In this document: positions 44,277-53,386 of the stretch, one piece after another
Layout of the letters: each line of letters opens with the position of its first letter
Position numbering within the stretch: the stretch's first letter is position 1
Assembly (NCBI RefSeq): GCF_017873715.1
Contig: NZ_JAGGKM010000002.1
Coordinates: forward strand, 434,001 to 498,000
Length of the DNA: 64,000 nt
Source: Cytobacillus luteolus
Lineage (GTDB): Bacteria; Bacillota; Bacilli; Bacillales; Bacillaceae_L
Direction: 5' to 3'
The notes under the pieces: generated by a model
Database searches by the model: none
What the model was told of the DNA's origin: nothing
The model's input: only the letters and a program-made list of their open reading frames with translations
Translations under genes and position numbers: made by a program

Positions 44277-44399
44277 TACGCATCGTCCTCTAGTCAATCA
44301 AATAAATACTATGTATTAATTACTTCTATTTAAATTGATTAAATCCTTTTAAATTTTTACTATCCCAAAGGGATAGCTGGAATATAGATAATTAGTTGT

Positions 44400-44440
44400 A
44401 AAAAAACTCAAACTATCCTTCTTAAGAATAGTTTGAGTTT
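44400..44440. terminator. Terminator after ylaN
   Basis: AAACTCAAACTAT and ATAGTTTGAGTTT form a 13-bp stem, with seven T residues on the minus strand. It separates ylaN from ftsW. Confidence 0.87.
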
Positions 44441-44478
44441 TCTAATCGTTTTTTTATACCTTTTACTGTATAGTACTA

Positions 44479-44760
44479 CTATCTTCTTACAGAAGACTCA
44501 TGAAGTGCAGATAATTCTCGCTCTAACTTATCAAGTAATTCTTTTCCATCCAATTCTTCAACGAGACCAAGTCGGACAGCAAAATCTATTTCCCGTGATA
44601 ATCCAAACATTTGTGTATCTAAAACTTCCTCATACAATGGACATTGAGGCATAGTTAAATTATCCATTTGGACCTTAATTAATTTTAATATTTTATCAGC
44701 ATCTGCTTTAAGAAGAGCATATGCTTTTTCGCGATGGTTGATAACGATTTCAGATGTCAT
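44479..44760 (-). CDS. ylaN: UPF0358 protein YlaN
   Basis: YlaN is a small (93-residue), mostly helical cytosolic protein, conditionally essential in B. subtilis and linked to iron homeostasis through the Fur regulator. Family features are the N-terminal [21 protein letters not shown] and [22 protein letters not shown], with one Cys. The ATG at 44760 follows GGAGGGG. It is a single-gene unit bounded by a terminator. Confidence 0.93.
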   Translation of the reverse strand: MTSEIVINHREKAYALLKADADKILKLIKVQMDNLTMPQCPLYEEVLDTQMFGLSREIDFAVRLGLVEELDGKELLDKLERELSALHESSVRR

Positions 44761-44962
44761 TTTAAACCCCTCCGTTCCGAGCGATTACCTAATCCTATCT
44801 ATAAATATTAACGTGAAAACCATAAAATTGCAAGAGAAATTGAATAGACTCTAGTATATTAAATACTGCTAGATAGGATTTCCTATTAGAATAAACATGG
44901 TATTTAAGTGACAAACCTAACCAATAAATTTATACTAATAAATGAAAGGTTGGTGCAATAAA

Positions 44963-45460
44963 TTGAATTCAATCATTATGCTAGAAGGAAAGGTAGATTT
45001 TAAAATAACACTTGATCCTGGTGTTTGGATTTTTGACGACCGAAAAGTGGACTTAACCACTTACTTCACTACAACTCATACAGAAGTAGATGAATTAGAA
45101 GAATATACAAAATCAGTTTCAAAGCATTGGGACCGAGAGATACAAGAAGGGGCTATCTATCCTCCTACCTTAAAAACTGAAACAAAATTTAAGAAAGAAC
45201 AAATACTTAAAGGTACTTTCGGAATCCCATTCCGTTATTTTATTAAAAATGCAGGACCGCTACAGGGATCGTCTACTCTACTCATTGAAACAAAGAATGG
45301 TGAAATCAAAGTGCCATTAGAGAAGGCCAATGACTCTATACTAGGTTTTTCAAAAGAAGGAAAGCCTCTTAGGGAGGACGGACCTATTCACTTCTACTTT
45401 GGAGATGGATCAAATCACCAAGAACCGATTAAGGACATTATAAGTTTTAGGATTGAATAA
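44963..45460 (+). CDS. YlaL-like protein of unknown function
   Basis: A 165-residue soluble protein of beta-rich character with the conserved-looking stretch MLEGKVDFKITLDPGVWIFDDRKVDL at the start, a charged helix (DELEEYTKSVSKHWDREIQEGA) and GSSTLLIETKNGEIKVPL further on. Related proteins occupy this position (ylaL) in Bacillus; some carry a peptidyl-prolyl isomerase label that I cannot verify from sequence. A TTG at 44963 is chosen on a GGTTGGTG site; the first ATG at 44942 has none. Start and function are uncertain. Confidence 0.65.
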   Translation: MNSIIMLEGKVDFKITLDPGVWIFDDRKVDLTTYFTTTHTEVDELEEYTKSVSKHWDREIQEGAIYPPTLKTETKFKKEQILKGTFGIPFRYFIKNAGPLQGSSTLLIETKNGEIKVPLEKANDSILGFSKEGKPLREDGPIHFYFGDGSNHQEPIKDIISFRIE

Positions 45461-45489
45461 AAAATGAGCCACTATCGGCTCATTTTTTC
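45461..45489. terminator. Bidirectional terminator between the ylaL-like gene and ylaK
   Basis: AAAAATGAGCC and GGCTCATTTTT form an 11-bp stem with a 6-nt loop and T-rich flanks; the genes on both sides converge on it. Confidence 0.86.
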
Positions 45490-45493
45490 TACT

Positions 45494-46822
45494 TTATAAT
45501 ATATCTGCTGCAAGTTGTGCTAGACCAGATCTTTCTCCCTTTACTAATTTAATATGACCTGCTATCTTCTGATCTTTAAATTTTTCTAAAACATAGGTAA
45601 GTCCATTATTATATTCGTCGAGATAAGGATGGTCAATTTGTTCTGGGTCTCCCATTAGAACAATTTTACTTCTATCTCCAACCCTAGTTAAAATGGTTTT
45701 TACCTCGTGCTTCGTAAGGTTTTGCGCTTCATCAATTATGATATATTGTTCTGGAATGCTTCTACCTCTAATATACGTCAAAGCCTCTACTTCAATTGAT
45801 CCCATTCCGGCCAAAATCGCATCGAGTTCTCCTGGCTTCTTGGTATTAAATAAATACTCAAGGTTATCAAATATTGGCTGCATCCAAGGTCTTAATTTTT
45901 CTTGTTTCTCCCCCGGTAAATAGCCAAGGTCCTTTCCAACTGGAACGATAGGTCTTGCTACCAACAGCTTCTTAAATTTTCCGAGGTCTTCAGTTTGCAA
46001 TAATCCAGCTGCTAGCGCTAGTAACGTTTTCCCTGTACCTGCTTTTCCGATTAAGGTAACCAGTGGGATGTCGTCACGTAATAGAAGTTCAAAGGCCATA
46101 GACTGTTGAGCATTCCTTGGTCTAATTCCCCATATATGATCGTGATTGAAGACCAGTTTTTTTACTTTTTTCCCGATATGATCAACAATACCTATAGCTG
46201 AAGAAGAAGTACCTAACGCATCTTTCATTACGATAAACTGATTTGGATAAAAAGGATGGTTCGCCAATTCTGATAAGCTTAGCTCCCCTTTTTCGTAAAA
46301 ACGATTAAGCAAATCCGTATTCAAATATAGAGTTAACTCTCCAGTATATATATGGTCTACTTCAACAACACGGTCACTTAAAAAGTCCTCTGCCTGTAAT
46401 CCTAAAGCATCCGCTTTAACTCTCACAAGAGTATCCTTACTAACCAAAATAACAGCTCTTCCATTTTCCTTCGTTTGTTCTTCCAGTGATAAATTTTTTG
46501 CCACCGCCAAAATGCGATTATCATTCGTTTTTTCTACAAATATTTCCTGAAGTTGGTGAAAGGATCGATGGTTTAACTCAATCCTTAATACTCCACCATT
46601 TTCTAATGGAATCCTTTCATGTAACCTCCCTGTTTCACGTAAACGATCAATTAATTTAGATACATGTCGCGCATTTCTCCCAATTTCATCCATATAGCGC
46701 TTTTTTGAATCAACTTCTTCTAGGACAACAGCTGGTATAACAACCTCATTGTCTTCAAATGAAAATATTGAATGCGGATCTTGCAATAATACATTTGTAT
46801 CTAGAACATAAATTTTACTCAA
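45494..46822 (-). CDS. ylaK: PhoH-family PIN-ATPase YlaK
   Basis: PhoH2-type proteins combine a PIN ribonuclease domain with a PhoH ATPase and can act as RNA helicase-nucleases. The 442 residues start SKIYVLDTNVLLQDP (PIN, with acidic residues DTN and DEIGRN), then the ATPase with Walker A GKAGTGKTLLALAA and Walker B YIIIDEAQNLT, GDPEQID. The start is TTG 46822, seven bases after GGAGG; the longer frame would add 25 unusual residues. It is downstream of and opposite to ylaJ, as in B. subtilis. Confidence 0.92.
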   Translation of the reverse strand: MSKIYVLDTNVLLQDPHSIFSFEDNEVVIPAVVLEEVDSKKRYMDEIGRNARHVSKLIDRLRETGRLHERIPLENGGVLRIELNHRSFHQLQEIFVEKTNDNRILAVAKNLSLEEQTKENGRAVILVSKDTLVRVKADALGLQAEDFLSDRVVEVDHIYTGELTLYLNTDLLNRFYEKGELSLSELANHPFYPNQFIVMKDALGTSSSAIGIVDHIGKKVKKLVFNHDHIWGIRPRNAQQSMAFELLLRDDIPLVTLIGKAGTGKTLLALAAGLLQTEDLGKFKKLLVARPIVPVGKDLGYLPGEKQEKLRPWMQPIFDNLEYLFNTKKPGELDAILAGMGSIEVEALTYIRGRSIPEQYIIIDEAQNLTKHEVKTILTRVGDRSKIVLMGDPEQIDHPYLDEYNNGLTYVLEKFKDQKIAGHIKLVKGERSGLAQLAADIL

Positions 46823-47123
46823 ACTTCCGCCTCCTACCCTATTATTTTTTTCTGTTTGTAAAGGGAGTGAAACAGGTGTCCGACCAATCGGAAGCAATAA
46901 ATTGACAAACTCCTTTTTATTTCAAACAAAAAATTTAATTGATATAGGATATGTTTTTTAAGGACTCCTTGCAACCTAGTGACCTCTGTTGGACGGACCG
47001 TTGATAAAAATATATGAGAGCATGTATAAAGATAGAAGAATTATTAAACAATAAAATAAGAAAAACTTAGTCTAGGTACCTAAACCTAGAAGTAATAAGG
47101 AATTTATTTGAGGAGGGAAAATT
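46823..47123. other. 301-bp gap between ylaK and ylaJ
   Basis: No gene is visible. It must hold the divergent ylaK and ylaJ promoters, but no clear consensus is seen. A perfect 7-bp inverted repeat, TCTAGGT and ACCTAGA with a 6-nt loop, lies at 47071-47090, about 30 bp before the ylaJ start. Confidence 0.5.
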
Positions 47124-47720
47124 TTGAAAAGATTACTTACAGTTATCATTCCTATTGCCTTCATCCTAGCCAGTTGTGGCGCAAATCAAAATGCAGATGA
47201 AGGAAACGATAATAGAATTCACGTAAAAAACACAGCGGATGACTATGTTGACAGAAAAACAGGGCAAGAAATCTCAGAGCATTTAGTGGAACTTGCCTCA
47301 AGTATACCAAGTGTAAATGACGCAACAGCAGTTGTTCTTGGTAACTTTGCAGTTGTTGGTATTGATGTAAACGCAAAGTTAGATCGTTCACGTGTAGAGT
47401 CTATAAAATATTCAGTCGCTGAAAGTTTACAGCATGACCCATATGGGGCGAATGCTATCGTAGTTGCAGATGCTGATACTTTTGAAAGACTTAGACAAAT
47501 GGGACAAGAAATACAAGATGGTCGTCCAATCGTTGGTATTTTGGATGAGTTAGCACAAATAGTTGGCAGAATCATTCCTGATGTACCAAGTGACATTATT
47601 GATAATGACAACGCAAATCCGACAGAACAAAATGATAACCAACTCAACCCTAAGCAAGAAAAGAAGTTAGAAAAGGAACAACAAGATCAATCTAAAAATC
47701 ATATGAATAATCGACAATAG
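47124..47720 (+). CDS. ylaJ: YhcN/YlaJ-family sporulation lipoprotein
   Basis: YlaJ is a spore lipoprotein of the YhcN/YlaJ family linked to germination. The 198 residues begin MKRLLTVIIPIAFILASC, with lipobox LASC giving Cys18. The family domain follows (VDRKTGQEISEHLVELASSIPSVNDATAVVLGN, then SLQHDPYGANAIVVADADT). The C-terminal tail is very charged, rich in Asn, Gln, Glu and Lys. GAGGAGGG lies upstream of the ATG. Forespore expression is inferred from the family. Confidence 0.93.
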   Translation: MKRLLTVIIPIAFILASCGANQNADEGNDNRIHVKNTADDYVDRKTGQEISEHLVELASSIPSVNDATAVVLGNFAVVGIDVNAKLDRSRVESIKYSVAESLQHDPYGANAIVVADADTFERLRQMGQEIQDGRPIVGILDELAQIVGRIIPDVPSDIIDNDNANPTEQNDNQLNPKQEKKLEKEQQDQSKNHMNNRQ

Positions 47721-47724
47721 TAGA

Positions 47725-47763
47725 AAAAGGCTGCTTAATGATTTCCCATTTAGGCAGCCTTTG
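47725..47763. terminator. Terminator between ylaJ and the PPOX-like gene
   Basis: AAAGGCTGC and GCAGCCTTT pair around a 20-nt interior; convergent genes lie on both sides, and the plus-strand side is only weakly T-rich. Confidence 0.7.
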
Positions 47764-47767
47764 CTTG

Positions 47768-48229
47768 TTATACATTATACCTTTTCATTGCATCCAATAC
47801 TTGTTTATCTAATTTTTCAGCGGCAGTAACATCGTATGTTTTTTCATATTGTGGTTCAACTGATATTTTTGATCCATAAAACATAACATCACGGACTTCA
47901 TTAATGAATATCTCAATAAGTGCTAACTTAAGAGGCACATCCTCCATTTTTTCTGCTTTAATGCTTGCTCTACCACTAATTGAATAATTCGATTCAAAGG
48001 CTGTTACATTTAAAACAACCGAAGGATTCTTGAGTATGTTCTTTACAATCCTAGACCGATTATCAACTGCAACGTAAATTCTCTTTTTGTCTGGGGCAAA
48101 TACCCATGATATTGCATTTACGTTAGGTCCACCACTTTCATAATCAACTGTTGATAAGGTAACAAATCGTTCTCGTTGAAATATGTCAAACAATGGCTGA
48201 ATTAATTGTAATTCCACTTGATTTGCCAT
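47768..48229 (-). CDS. Pyridoxamine 5'-phosphate oxidase-family flavoprotein
   Basis: The 153-residue protein has the split-barrel flavin-reductase-like fold: RFVTLSTVDYESGGPNVNAISWVFAPDKKRIYVAVD (strands 1-3), then SRIVKNILKNPSVVLNVTAF and the C-terminal YDVTAAEKLDKQVLDAM. Members bind FMN or F420; the exact reaction is unknown. Of two adjacent ATG codons the second (48229) fits the GGAGGAG site better. It is not found between ylaI and ylaJ in B. subtilis, so it looks like an insertion into the conserved order. Confidence 0.82.
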   Translation of the reverse strand: MANQVELQLIQPLFDIFQRERFVTLSTVDYESGGPNVNAISWVFAPDKKRIYVAVDNRSRIVKNILKNPSVVLNVTAFESNYSISGRASIKAEKMEDVPLKLALIEIFINEVRDVMFYGSKISVEPQYEKTYDVTAAEKLDKQVLDAMKRYNV

Positions 48230-48401
48230 CATATCTCCTCCTACTGAGCTTTTCTATAGTTTATATCATACCTTTTTTTAACAAAAGATAAAACAATCGT
48301 TATTGAATAGTATGATTTCATGCTATACTAAAACAATAAAGAAACCGATCCACAATGTACAATTGATATGTATTTGGATATGTATTATAGGAGTGTAAAA
48401 A

Positions 48402-48605
48402 ATGAGAGTAAAATGTGTATTATGTGATCAAATCAAGAACATCGAGGACGAATCCAGTCAAGCTAAAAAACTGCGAAATAGACCGATACATACTTATTTA
48501 TGCCCTGATTGTAATAAAAGAATTGAGGACAGAACAAACGAAAGAATTGCTACAGGTAAATTTAAATTATATCGAAAAAAAGTTAAAAAAGATGACCTAT
48601 TTTAA
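48402..48605 (+). CDS. ylaI: Zinc-finger-like protein YlaI (DUF2197)
   Basis: A 67-residue basic protein with two Cys pairs, CVLC near the start and CPDC near residue 34, that should bind one zinc. The rest is helical and Lys-rich. This is the YlaI/DUF2197 family of Bacillus; its role is unknown. The ATG at 48402 has TAGGAG upstream. Confidence 0.9.
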   Translation: MRVKCVLCDQIKNIEDESSQAKKLRNRPIHTYLCPDCNKRIEDRTNERIATGKFKLYRKKVKKDDLF

Positions 48606-48637
48606 AAAGCCGAACAGAATGTTCGGCTTTTTTTATT
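48603..48637. terminator. Bidirectional terminator after ylaI
   Basis: AAAGCCGAACA and TGTTCGGCTTT form a stem with a short GAA loop; seven T follow on the plus strand, and A-rich flanks allow use from the minus strand. Confidence 0.86.
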
Positions 48638-48920
48638 CAGGATAATTAATATATTTTTCGGGTTCCTGCTCGATTTGGTCATGCATAATATCAATCAACT
48701 CAGCAGCAAAACGAGCTTTTTTCTCTTCACCATCTTTTTCAAAGATAACGAAATACATTAACTCATCCTTTTCTACTTTAATATTGCTAACTTTGTGATC
48801 TGTTTTCAATATATCATCGAATAAATCGAATGTGTCACGTGCCGCTGTATCGTCCGGGCGTGCATCTGCTACAACCTTAATCGTTAACCAATTATAAAGA
48901 GTATCTTGTAAAGATTTCAA
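48633..48920 (-). CDS. Conserved hypothetical protein, 95 residues
   Basis: A small acidic soluble protein with no recognisable motif: MKSLQDTLYNWLTIKVVADARPDDTAARDTFDLFDDIL leading to a charged middle and the tail EPEKYINYPE. The gene starts at TTG 48920 with AGGTG about nine bases upstream and follows ylaH by 11 nt, so it is probably part of the same transcript. I do not recognise a family. Confidence 0.68.
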   Translation of the reverse strand: MKSLQDTLYNWLTIKVVADARPDDTAARDTFDLFDDILKTDHKVSNIKVEKDELMYFVIFEKDGEEKKARFAAELIDIMHDQIEQEPEKYINYPE

Positions 48921-48931
48921 CTTTCGTTCAC

Positions 48932-49246
48932 CTACTTTACTGTTGATTCTTGTTTTTTGGATTGATGTAATCGAATTTTATAAACAATTAGAACAAGAGC
49001 TGCAACGACGAGGCCCTCTGCTACCGGCAGAAAAACACCTAAAAAGGTTAAGAAAGTTCCTCCTAATGCAAGAAAGAAATAAATAACTACCGATTTTAAT
49101 ATTGGTAACTTCTTAGCAAATCCGAGTTTATAAACAACAATCGAAAGTCCAACGATTGTAATGTATAAAAGCCACATTCCTACTGTAGGATTTGTATCTA
49201 CTCCAAATAGAGCAGCAAAAAATGATAATTCTTCACTAAGTACCAT
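48932..49246 (-). CDS. ylaH: Membrane protein YlaH
   Basis: A 104-residue protein with three predicted membrane helices (about 20-40, 50-70, 75-92) and a basic C-terminal tail ([11 protein letters not shown]). It corresponds to YlaH of B. subtilis by length, hydrophobicity and position next to typA; its function is unknown. The ATG at 49246 follows GGGGGATTAAC; the seven-codon-longer frame overlaps that site. Confidence 0.85.
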   Translation of the reverse strand: MVLSEELSFFAALFGVDTNPTVGMWLLYITIVGLSIVVYKLGFAKKLPILKSVVIYFFLALGGTFLTFLGVFLPVAEGLVVAALVLIVYKIRLHQSKKQESTVK

Positions 49247-49326
49247 TGTTAATCCCCCTTGGGTCAATCTTTATATCTATAAAGTAACAGAAAGAGACAA
49301 AGTTCTCAATATATGCGCAAAATAAG

Positions 49327-49357
49327 ACCCTACAACCATTAAAAAGTTGTAGGGTAC
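49327..49357 (-). terminator. Terminator after typA
   Basis: ACCCTACAAC and GTTGTAGGGT form a perfect 10-bp stem followed by CTTATTTTG on the minus strand, just downstream of the typA stop. Confidence 0.82.
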
Positions 49358-49366
49358 GTACTATTA

Positions 49367-51208
49367 TTATTTTGCTGCTTCTGCTAATTTCTTTTTCTTC
49401 GTAACTCTTTCACGTTCGTTTTTATCTAGAATCTTTTTGCGAAGACGAATAGATTCAGGTGTAATTTCACAATATTCATCATCATTTAAATACTCAAGAG
49501 ATTCCTCAAGTGACATTAAACGAGGTTTTTTCATTGTTGTCGTTTGATCTTTGTTTGCAGAACGCATATTTGTCATTTGCTTAACTTTAACTACGTTAAC
49601 TGTTAAGTCATTTTCACGTGTATGTTCCCCAACAATCATACCTTCATAAACATCAGTACCAGGTTCAACGAAAATCGTACCACGATCTTCAATTCCCATA
49701 ATTCCATATTGACTCGCTTTACCGCTCTCCATAGAAATAAGAACACCTTGTCTACGGCCACCTACTTGACCCGAAGCCATAGGCTGGTAGCTATCAAATG
49801 AATGGTTGATAATACCGAAACCTCTAGTAAGAGTTAAGAATTCAGTAGTATAACCAATTAGCCCTCTTGCAGGAACCATGAAAATTAACCTTACTTGGCC
49901 ATTTCCATTATTAATCATATCAAGCATTTCACCTTTACGTGCACCAATTGACTCCATAATAGAACCAGTATGTTCTTCAGGAACATCAATTTGAACTCGT
50001 TCTACTGGCTCAGAACGAACACCATCAATTACACGTACAATAACTTCTGGTTTTGATACTTGAAGCTCAAAGCCTTCACGACGCATATTCTCAATTAAGA
50101 TAGATAAGTGAAGTTCTCCACGTCCTGAAACGACCCAAGCATCAGGTGAATCTGTATTTTCAACACGTAAACTTACATCAGTTTCTAATTGAGCACGTAG
50201 TCTCTCTTCGATTTTACGAGCAGTTACAAATTTACCTTCCTTACCAGCAAATGGACTATTGTTAACTAGGAATGTCATTTGTAGTGTTGGCTCATCAATT
50301 CTAAGCACAGGTAGGGCATCCTGGTGAGTTACAGGACACACAGTTTCACCGACGTTAATGTCTTCCATTCCTGATACTGCAACTAAATCCCCAGCTTTTG
50401 CTTCCTGGATTTCAATTCGCTTTAAGCCAATGAAACCAAACATCTTAGTAACACGGAATTGTTTTACGCTACCGTCTAACTTCATAAGAGCTACTTGCTC
50501 GCCAACCTTCATAGTTCCACGGAAAACACGACCGATTCCAATACGACCTAGGTAGTCATTGTAATCTAAAAGGGCAACTTGGAATTGAAGTGGTTCGTCA
50601 CTATTATCAACTGGTGCAGGAATATGCTCTAAAATAGCTTCAAAAAGCGATTCCATATTTTCATCTTGTTTTTCAGGATTTGCACTAGCTGTTCCATTGA
50701 TTGCCGAAGCATAAATTACAGGGAACTCTAATTGCTCCTCTGTAGCATCTAATTCAATGAATAGGTCAATTACTTCATCAACAACTTCAGCTGGGCGAGC
50801 AAAATCACGGTCAATTTTGTTCACAACAACGATTGGAGTAAGCTTTTGTTCTAACGCCTTTTTTAACACGAAACGTGTTTGTGGCATACAGCCTTCATAT
50901 GCATCAACAACAAGTAGAACTCCATCAACCATTTTCATGATACGTTCTACTTCTCCACCGAAGTCAGCGTGACCAGGTGTGTCCATGATATTAATGCGCT
51001 TATCTTTATAGTTAATTGCCGTATTTTTCGCTAAAATTGTTATTCCACGCTCACGTTCAATTGCATTTGAGTCCATGGCACGTTCTTCAACCTGTTCATT
51101 AGTCCTAAATGTTCCAGATTGATGTAATAACTTATCAACCAAAGTAGTTTTCCCATGGTCAACGTGGGCAATAATCGCGATATTACGGATATCATTGCGA
51201 ATGTTCAA
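49367..51208 (-). CDS. typA: Translational GTPase TypA/BipA
   Basis: TypA (BipA) is an EF-G-like GTPase that binds ribosomes and supports 50S assembly, notably at low temperature and under stress. The 613 residues show G1 AHVDHGKTTL, G3 DTPGHADF, G4 VVNKIDRD, then domains II, III and V and the BipA-specific C-terminal part. The AGGAG ribosome binding site touches the ATG at 51217, so TTG 51208, nine bases away, is taken as the start; this gives MNIRNDIRNIAII, like the family. Confidence 0.95.
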   Translation of the reverse strand: MNIRNDIRNIAIIAHVDHGKTTLVDKLLHQSGTFRTNEQVEERAMDSNAIERERGITILAKNTAINYKDKRINIMDTPGHADFGGEVERIMKMVDGVLLVVDAYEGCMPQTRFVLKKALEQKLTPIVVVNKIDRDFARPAEVVDEVIDLFIELDATEEQLEFPVIYASAINGTASANPEKQDENMESLFEAILEHIPAPVDNSDEPLQFQVALLDYNDYLGRIGIGRVFRGTMKVGEQVALMKLDGSVKQFRVTKMFGFIGLKRIEIQEAKAGDLVAVSGMEDINVGETVCPVTHQDALPVLRIDEPTLQMTFLVNNSPFAGKEGKFVTARKIEERLRAQLETDVSLRVENTDSPDAWVVSGRGELHLSILIENMRREGFELQVSKPEVIVRVIDGVRSEPVERVQIDVPEEHTGSIMESIGARKGEMLDMINNGNGQVRLIFMVPARGLIGYTTEFLTLTRGFGIINHSFDSYQPMASGQVGGRRQGVLISMESGKASQYGIMGIEDRGTIFVEPGTDVYEGMIVGEHTRENDLTVNVVKVKQMTNMRSANKDQTTTMKKPRLMSLEESLEYLNDDEYCEITPESIRLRKKILDKNERERVTKKKKLAEAAK

Positions 51209-51359
51209 GTTTTTCATCTCCTAATTATTCGTCTCTATAATTACAACTTTGATATTATACCACAAAGATAGTGGTAAAGTAGCAAGTTTATTTGTAAAAT
51301 AAATATTAAGTACGGTAGGTACAAGTTGTAACCACCCTACTACTCAAGGGGGACTTCAT

Positions 51360-51545
51360 ATGAATTCAATCAACTTCCCGATGCTAGGTATTGCTTTATT
51401 AACTGCAATTTGCATTATGCTTATTGGAGTTTCTATTGCTTTACGCAGTGTATTAGGTATAGTGTTGTCAATCGTAGCGGTTTTTATTGTTACGGGTTTT
51501 GGCTTTGTTACCAAGAAAAAGCTTCGTGAAAAAGGCAGGATTTAA
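51360..51545 (+). CDS. ylaF: Small membrane protein YlaF (DUF5325)
   Basis: The 61-residue protein has two membrane helices (about 8-28 and 31-50) followed by a basic tail (KKKLREKGRI). It belongs to the YlaF/DUF5325 group conserved upstream of and divergent from typA in Bacillus; no function is known. AAGGGGG precedes the ATG. Confidence 0.87.
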   Translation: MNSINFPMLGIALLTAICIMLIGVSIALRSVLGIVLSIVAVFIVTGFGFVTKKKLREKGRI

Positions 51546-51563
51546 TTTCCTGCCTTTTTCTTA
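51530..51563. terminator. Bidirectional terminator after ylaF
   Basis: AAAAAGGCAGGA and TCCTGCCTTTTT form a 12-bp stem with a 7-nt loop; it overlaps the ylaF stop and faces a convergent gene. Confidence 0.87.
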
Positions 51564-52016
51564 TTATAATGGATACACGAATACTAAATAATTTTGACCG
51601 GTTTTATCTTTTTCAATTTTAAATTGCTCAAAACCGCAATTCCCTAAAAACATGGACCATTCGTTTATTTCGATTGGTATCCCGCAAAATATTGCCTCGT
51701 CTCCTTTTGAGAGAGCTTTAATCGCAAGTTCTTTGATAATTCTCCTTGCAAATCCTTTATTCCTATGCTCTTTCGCAATTAATATGGTTCCAAGCCACAT
51801 TTTATTATTTGAAGGTGCCTTATTAACAGTAAAGGTTATTCCAATAAGAATACCTTTGTCTAACCATACCTGCCAGTCCCCTTGTAAAGAAGTATAACCA
51901 TGCATATATGCATCCAGTGACAAATCTTTTAATTCATTCTCCTTCCAAAGAGGACTATCCTCTATCAGGATGGTAAAGAAATCTAAATGGTGAGGAGCCA
52001 TTTCAATTGGTTTCAT
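51564..52016 (-). CDS. GNAT-family acetyltransferase
   Basis: The 150-residue protein has the GNAT motif A in MWLGTILIAKEHRNKGFARRIIKELAIKAL, with HRNKGFA as the acetyl-CoA pyrophosphate loop, and ends with the conserved strand QNYLVFVYPL. The C-terminal NCGFEQFKIEK resembles the usual 'GF' segment. The substrate is unknown. It follows suhB by nine bases, so the two are co-transcribed; B. subtilis has no counterpart at this point. Confidence 0.82.
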   Translation of the reverse strand: MKPIEMAPHHLDFFTILIEDSPLWKENELKDLSLDAYMHGYTSLQGDWQVWLDKGILIGITFTVNKAPSNNKMWLGTILIAKEHRNKGFARRIIKELAIKALSKGDEAIFCGIPIEINEWSMFLGNCGFEQFKIEKDKTGQNYLVFVYPL

Positions 52017-52025
52017 TGTTCACAC

Positions 52026-52817
52026 CTACTTTAGAACATAATCCTCTACTATCGTTTTATGTAAACTTTTGTTCGTTACAAGTATTGTGTTTTCCCCTAA
52101 GAAATTTAATGAATTTCCATCTAACGTTGTAACAATGCCTCCCACTTCTTCTATAAGGATTGCTCCTGCTGCAAAATCCCATGGAGATAGTCTCATTGAG
52201 ATATAGGCATCAAGTCTCCCAGTAACGACATACACAAATTCAAGAGTAGCTGCTCCATAAGATCTTGTTCCCCTCACTGACTTAACAAGTGGAGCTAATA
52301 TGGATGAATCGATTCGTTTGTTGTCGGTTACCCATGTAGCGTTTATTCCTAAAATAGCTTTATTCAACTCAACAAAAGGAAGCTCTGGAATAGGATCATC
52401 ATTTAAAAAAGCTCCATTTCCACGAATGGCATGATAAAGTTCATCATGCACAACATCATAAACCATACCAAACTTTCCAACCCCGTCCTCATATAAAGCT
52501 ACTGAAATGGCAAAGTTTCTTTGTTGATGGATAAAATTCATTGTTCCATCAATAGGATCGATAATCCATACAAATCCTTGAAGCGATTCAAGCTTATCAC
52601 CAAACCCTTCTTCACCCATTATTTTATGGGTAGGGTATGAAGCTTTTATATGCTGTATAAAAAATTGTTCAGTTTCTCGGTCTATGTTTGTGACTAAGTC
52701 ATCAGCATTTGATTTAGTGTGGATTGTTAATTTCGTTTGAAATGAATCTCGAATCCGCTTTCCTGCCTCACGGGTCCACTTGACTCCATTTCTATACATT
52801 TCATTTAAATCACCCAT
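52026..52817 (-). CDS. suhB: Inositol monophosphatase-family phosphatase (SuhB-like, YktC)
   Basis: The family removes phosphate from inositol-1-phosphate and related substrates using Mg2+. The 263 residues contain all metal-binding motifs: MGEEGF (Glu), WIIDPIDGTMNF (DPxDGTxNF) and SPWDFAAGAILIEEVGG (WDxAAG). It corresponds to YktC of B. subtilis. The ATG at 52817 is seven bases from AAGGGTG. In Bacillus the natural substrate is not certain; it may be NADP or inositol phosphate. Confidence 0.9.
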   Translation of the reverse strand: MGDLNEMYRNGVKWTREAGKRIRDSFQTKLTIHTKSNADDLVTNIDRETEQFFIQHIKASYPTHKIMGEEGFGDKLESLQGFVWIIDPIDGTMNFIHQQRNFAISVALYEDGVGKFGMVYDVVHDELYHAIRGNGAFLNDDPIPELPFVELNKAILGINATWVTDNKRIDSSILAPLVKSVRGTRSYGAATLEFVYVVTGRLDAYISMRLSPWDFAAGAILIEEVGGIVTTLDGNSLNFLGENTILVTNKSLHKTIVEDYVLK

Positions 52818-52904
52818 CACCGAACACCCTTTTCTTTTAAAATGGTTGATATAAGATTAAGGTAAATAAGGGTGGAAAATCAAGTAATTCTCACTGACCC
52901 ACAA

Positions 52905-52935
52905 ATAAAAACGAACCTTCTTTGGCTCGTTTTTA
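52905..52935. terminator. Terminator after the YkzI-like gene
   Basis: AAAAACGARCC-type stem (AAAAACGA and TCGTTTTT extended by GCC/GGT pairs) with T-rich flanks on both strands, located between ykzI and suhB. Confidence 0.75.
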
Positions 52936-52954
52936 TATGCCAACCCCTATAAAT

Positions 52955-53143
52955 TTAAGCTTTCAATTGGATCATTTCACTTCTTATTTTTTCAAGTTTT
53001 TTTACACATTCTTGTTTCTTTTTTTCATCTTTATTTATCATCGCATCATAAAGGGTTGCCAATTCATAATCTAACTCAAGACGTAACACAGCAATGCGCC
53101 TCTTACTATCATTAAGTTTCAACGCGTTTGTCACTTGCTTCAT
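52955..53143 (-). CDS. Small helical protein, YkzI-like
   Basis: This 62-residue, highly charged helical protein (VLRLELDYELATLYDAMINKDEKKKQ) matches the position and size of ykzI, between yktB and yktC in B. subtilis. It has no Cys, signal or membrane segment. The ATG at 53143 is preceded by AGGGGTGCAGGAG. Function is unknown. Confidence 0.78.
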   Translation of the reverse strand: MKQVTNALKLNDSKRRIAVLRLELDYELATLYDAMINKDEKKKQECVKKLEKIRSEMIQLKA

Positions 53144-53386
53144 TCTCCTGCACCCCTTTCTTTATTTTCGAAACACGTAACAGTTACCTTATTTGTTTTT
53201 AGAAGGATTAATTATTATTAGGTTTACTTTATAATATGTGGATTCTGTCTCCATGCAACAAATATGTGCGTTTACCTAGAGTAAATACTATATAAGACCC
53301 TGATTGATATTCACTCTGAGTATTTCGTTATATATTAGACAATTAGTATGATACTATTGTAAAAGCAATGTTTTGGAGGTATACAT

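Noticed and set aside
47161-47647. Two minus-strand ORFs overlapping ylaJ
   Set aside because: They are antisense to a clear YhcN/YlaJ-family lipoprotein gene with its own ribosome binding site.
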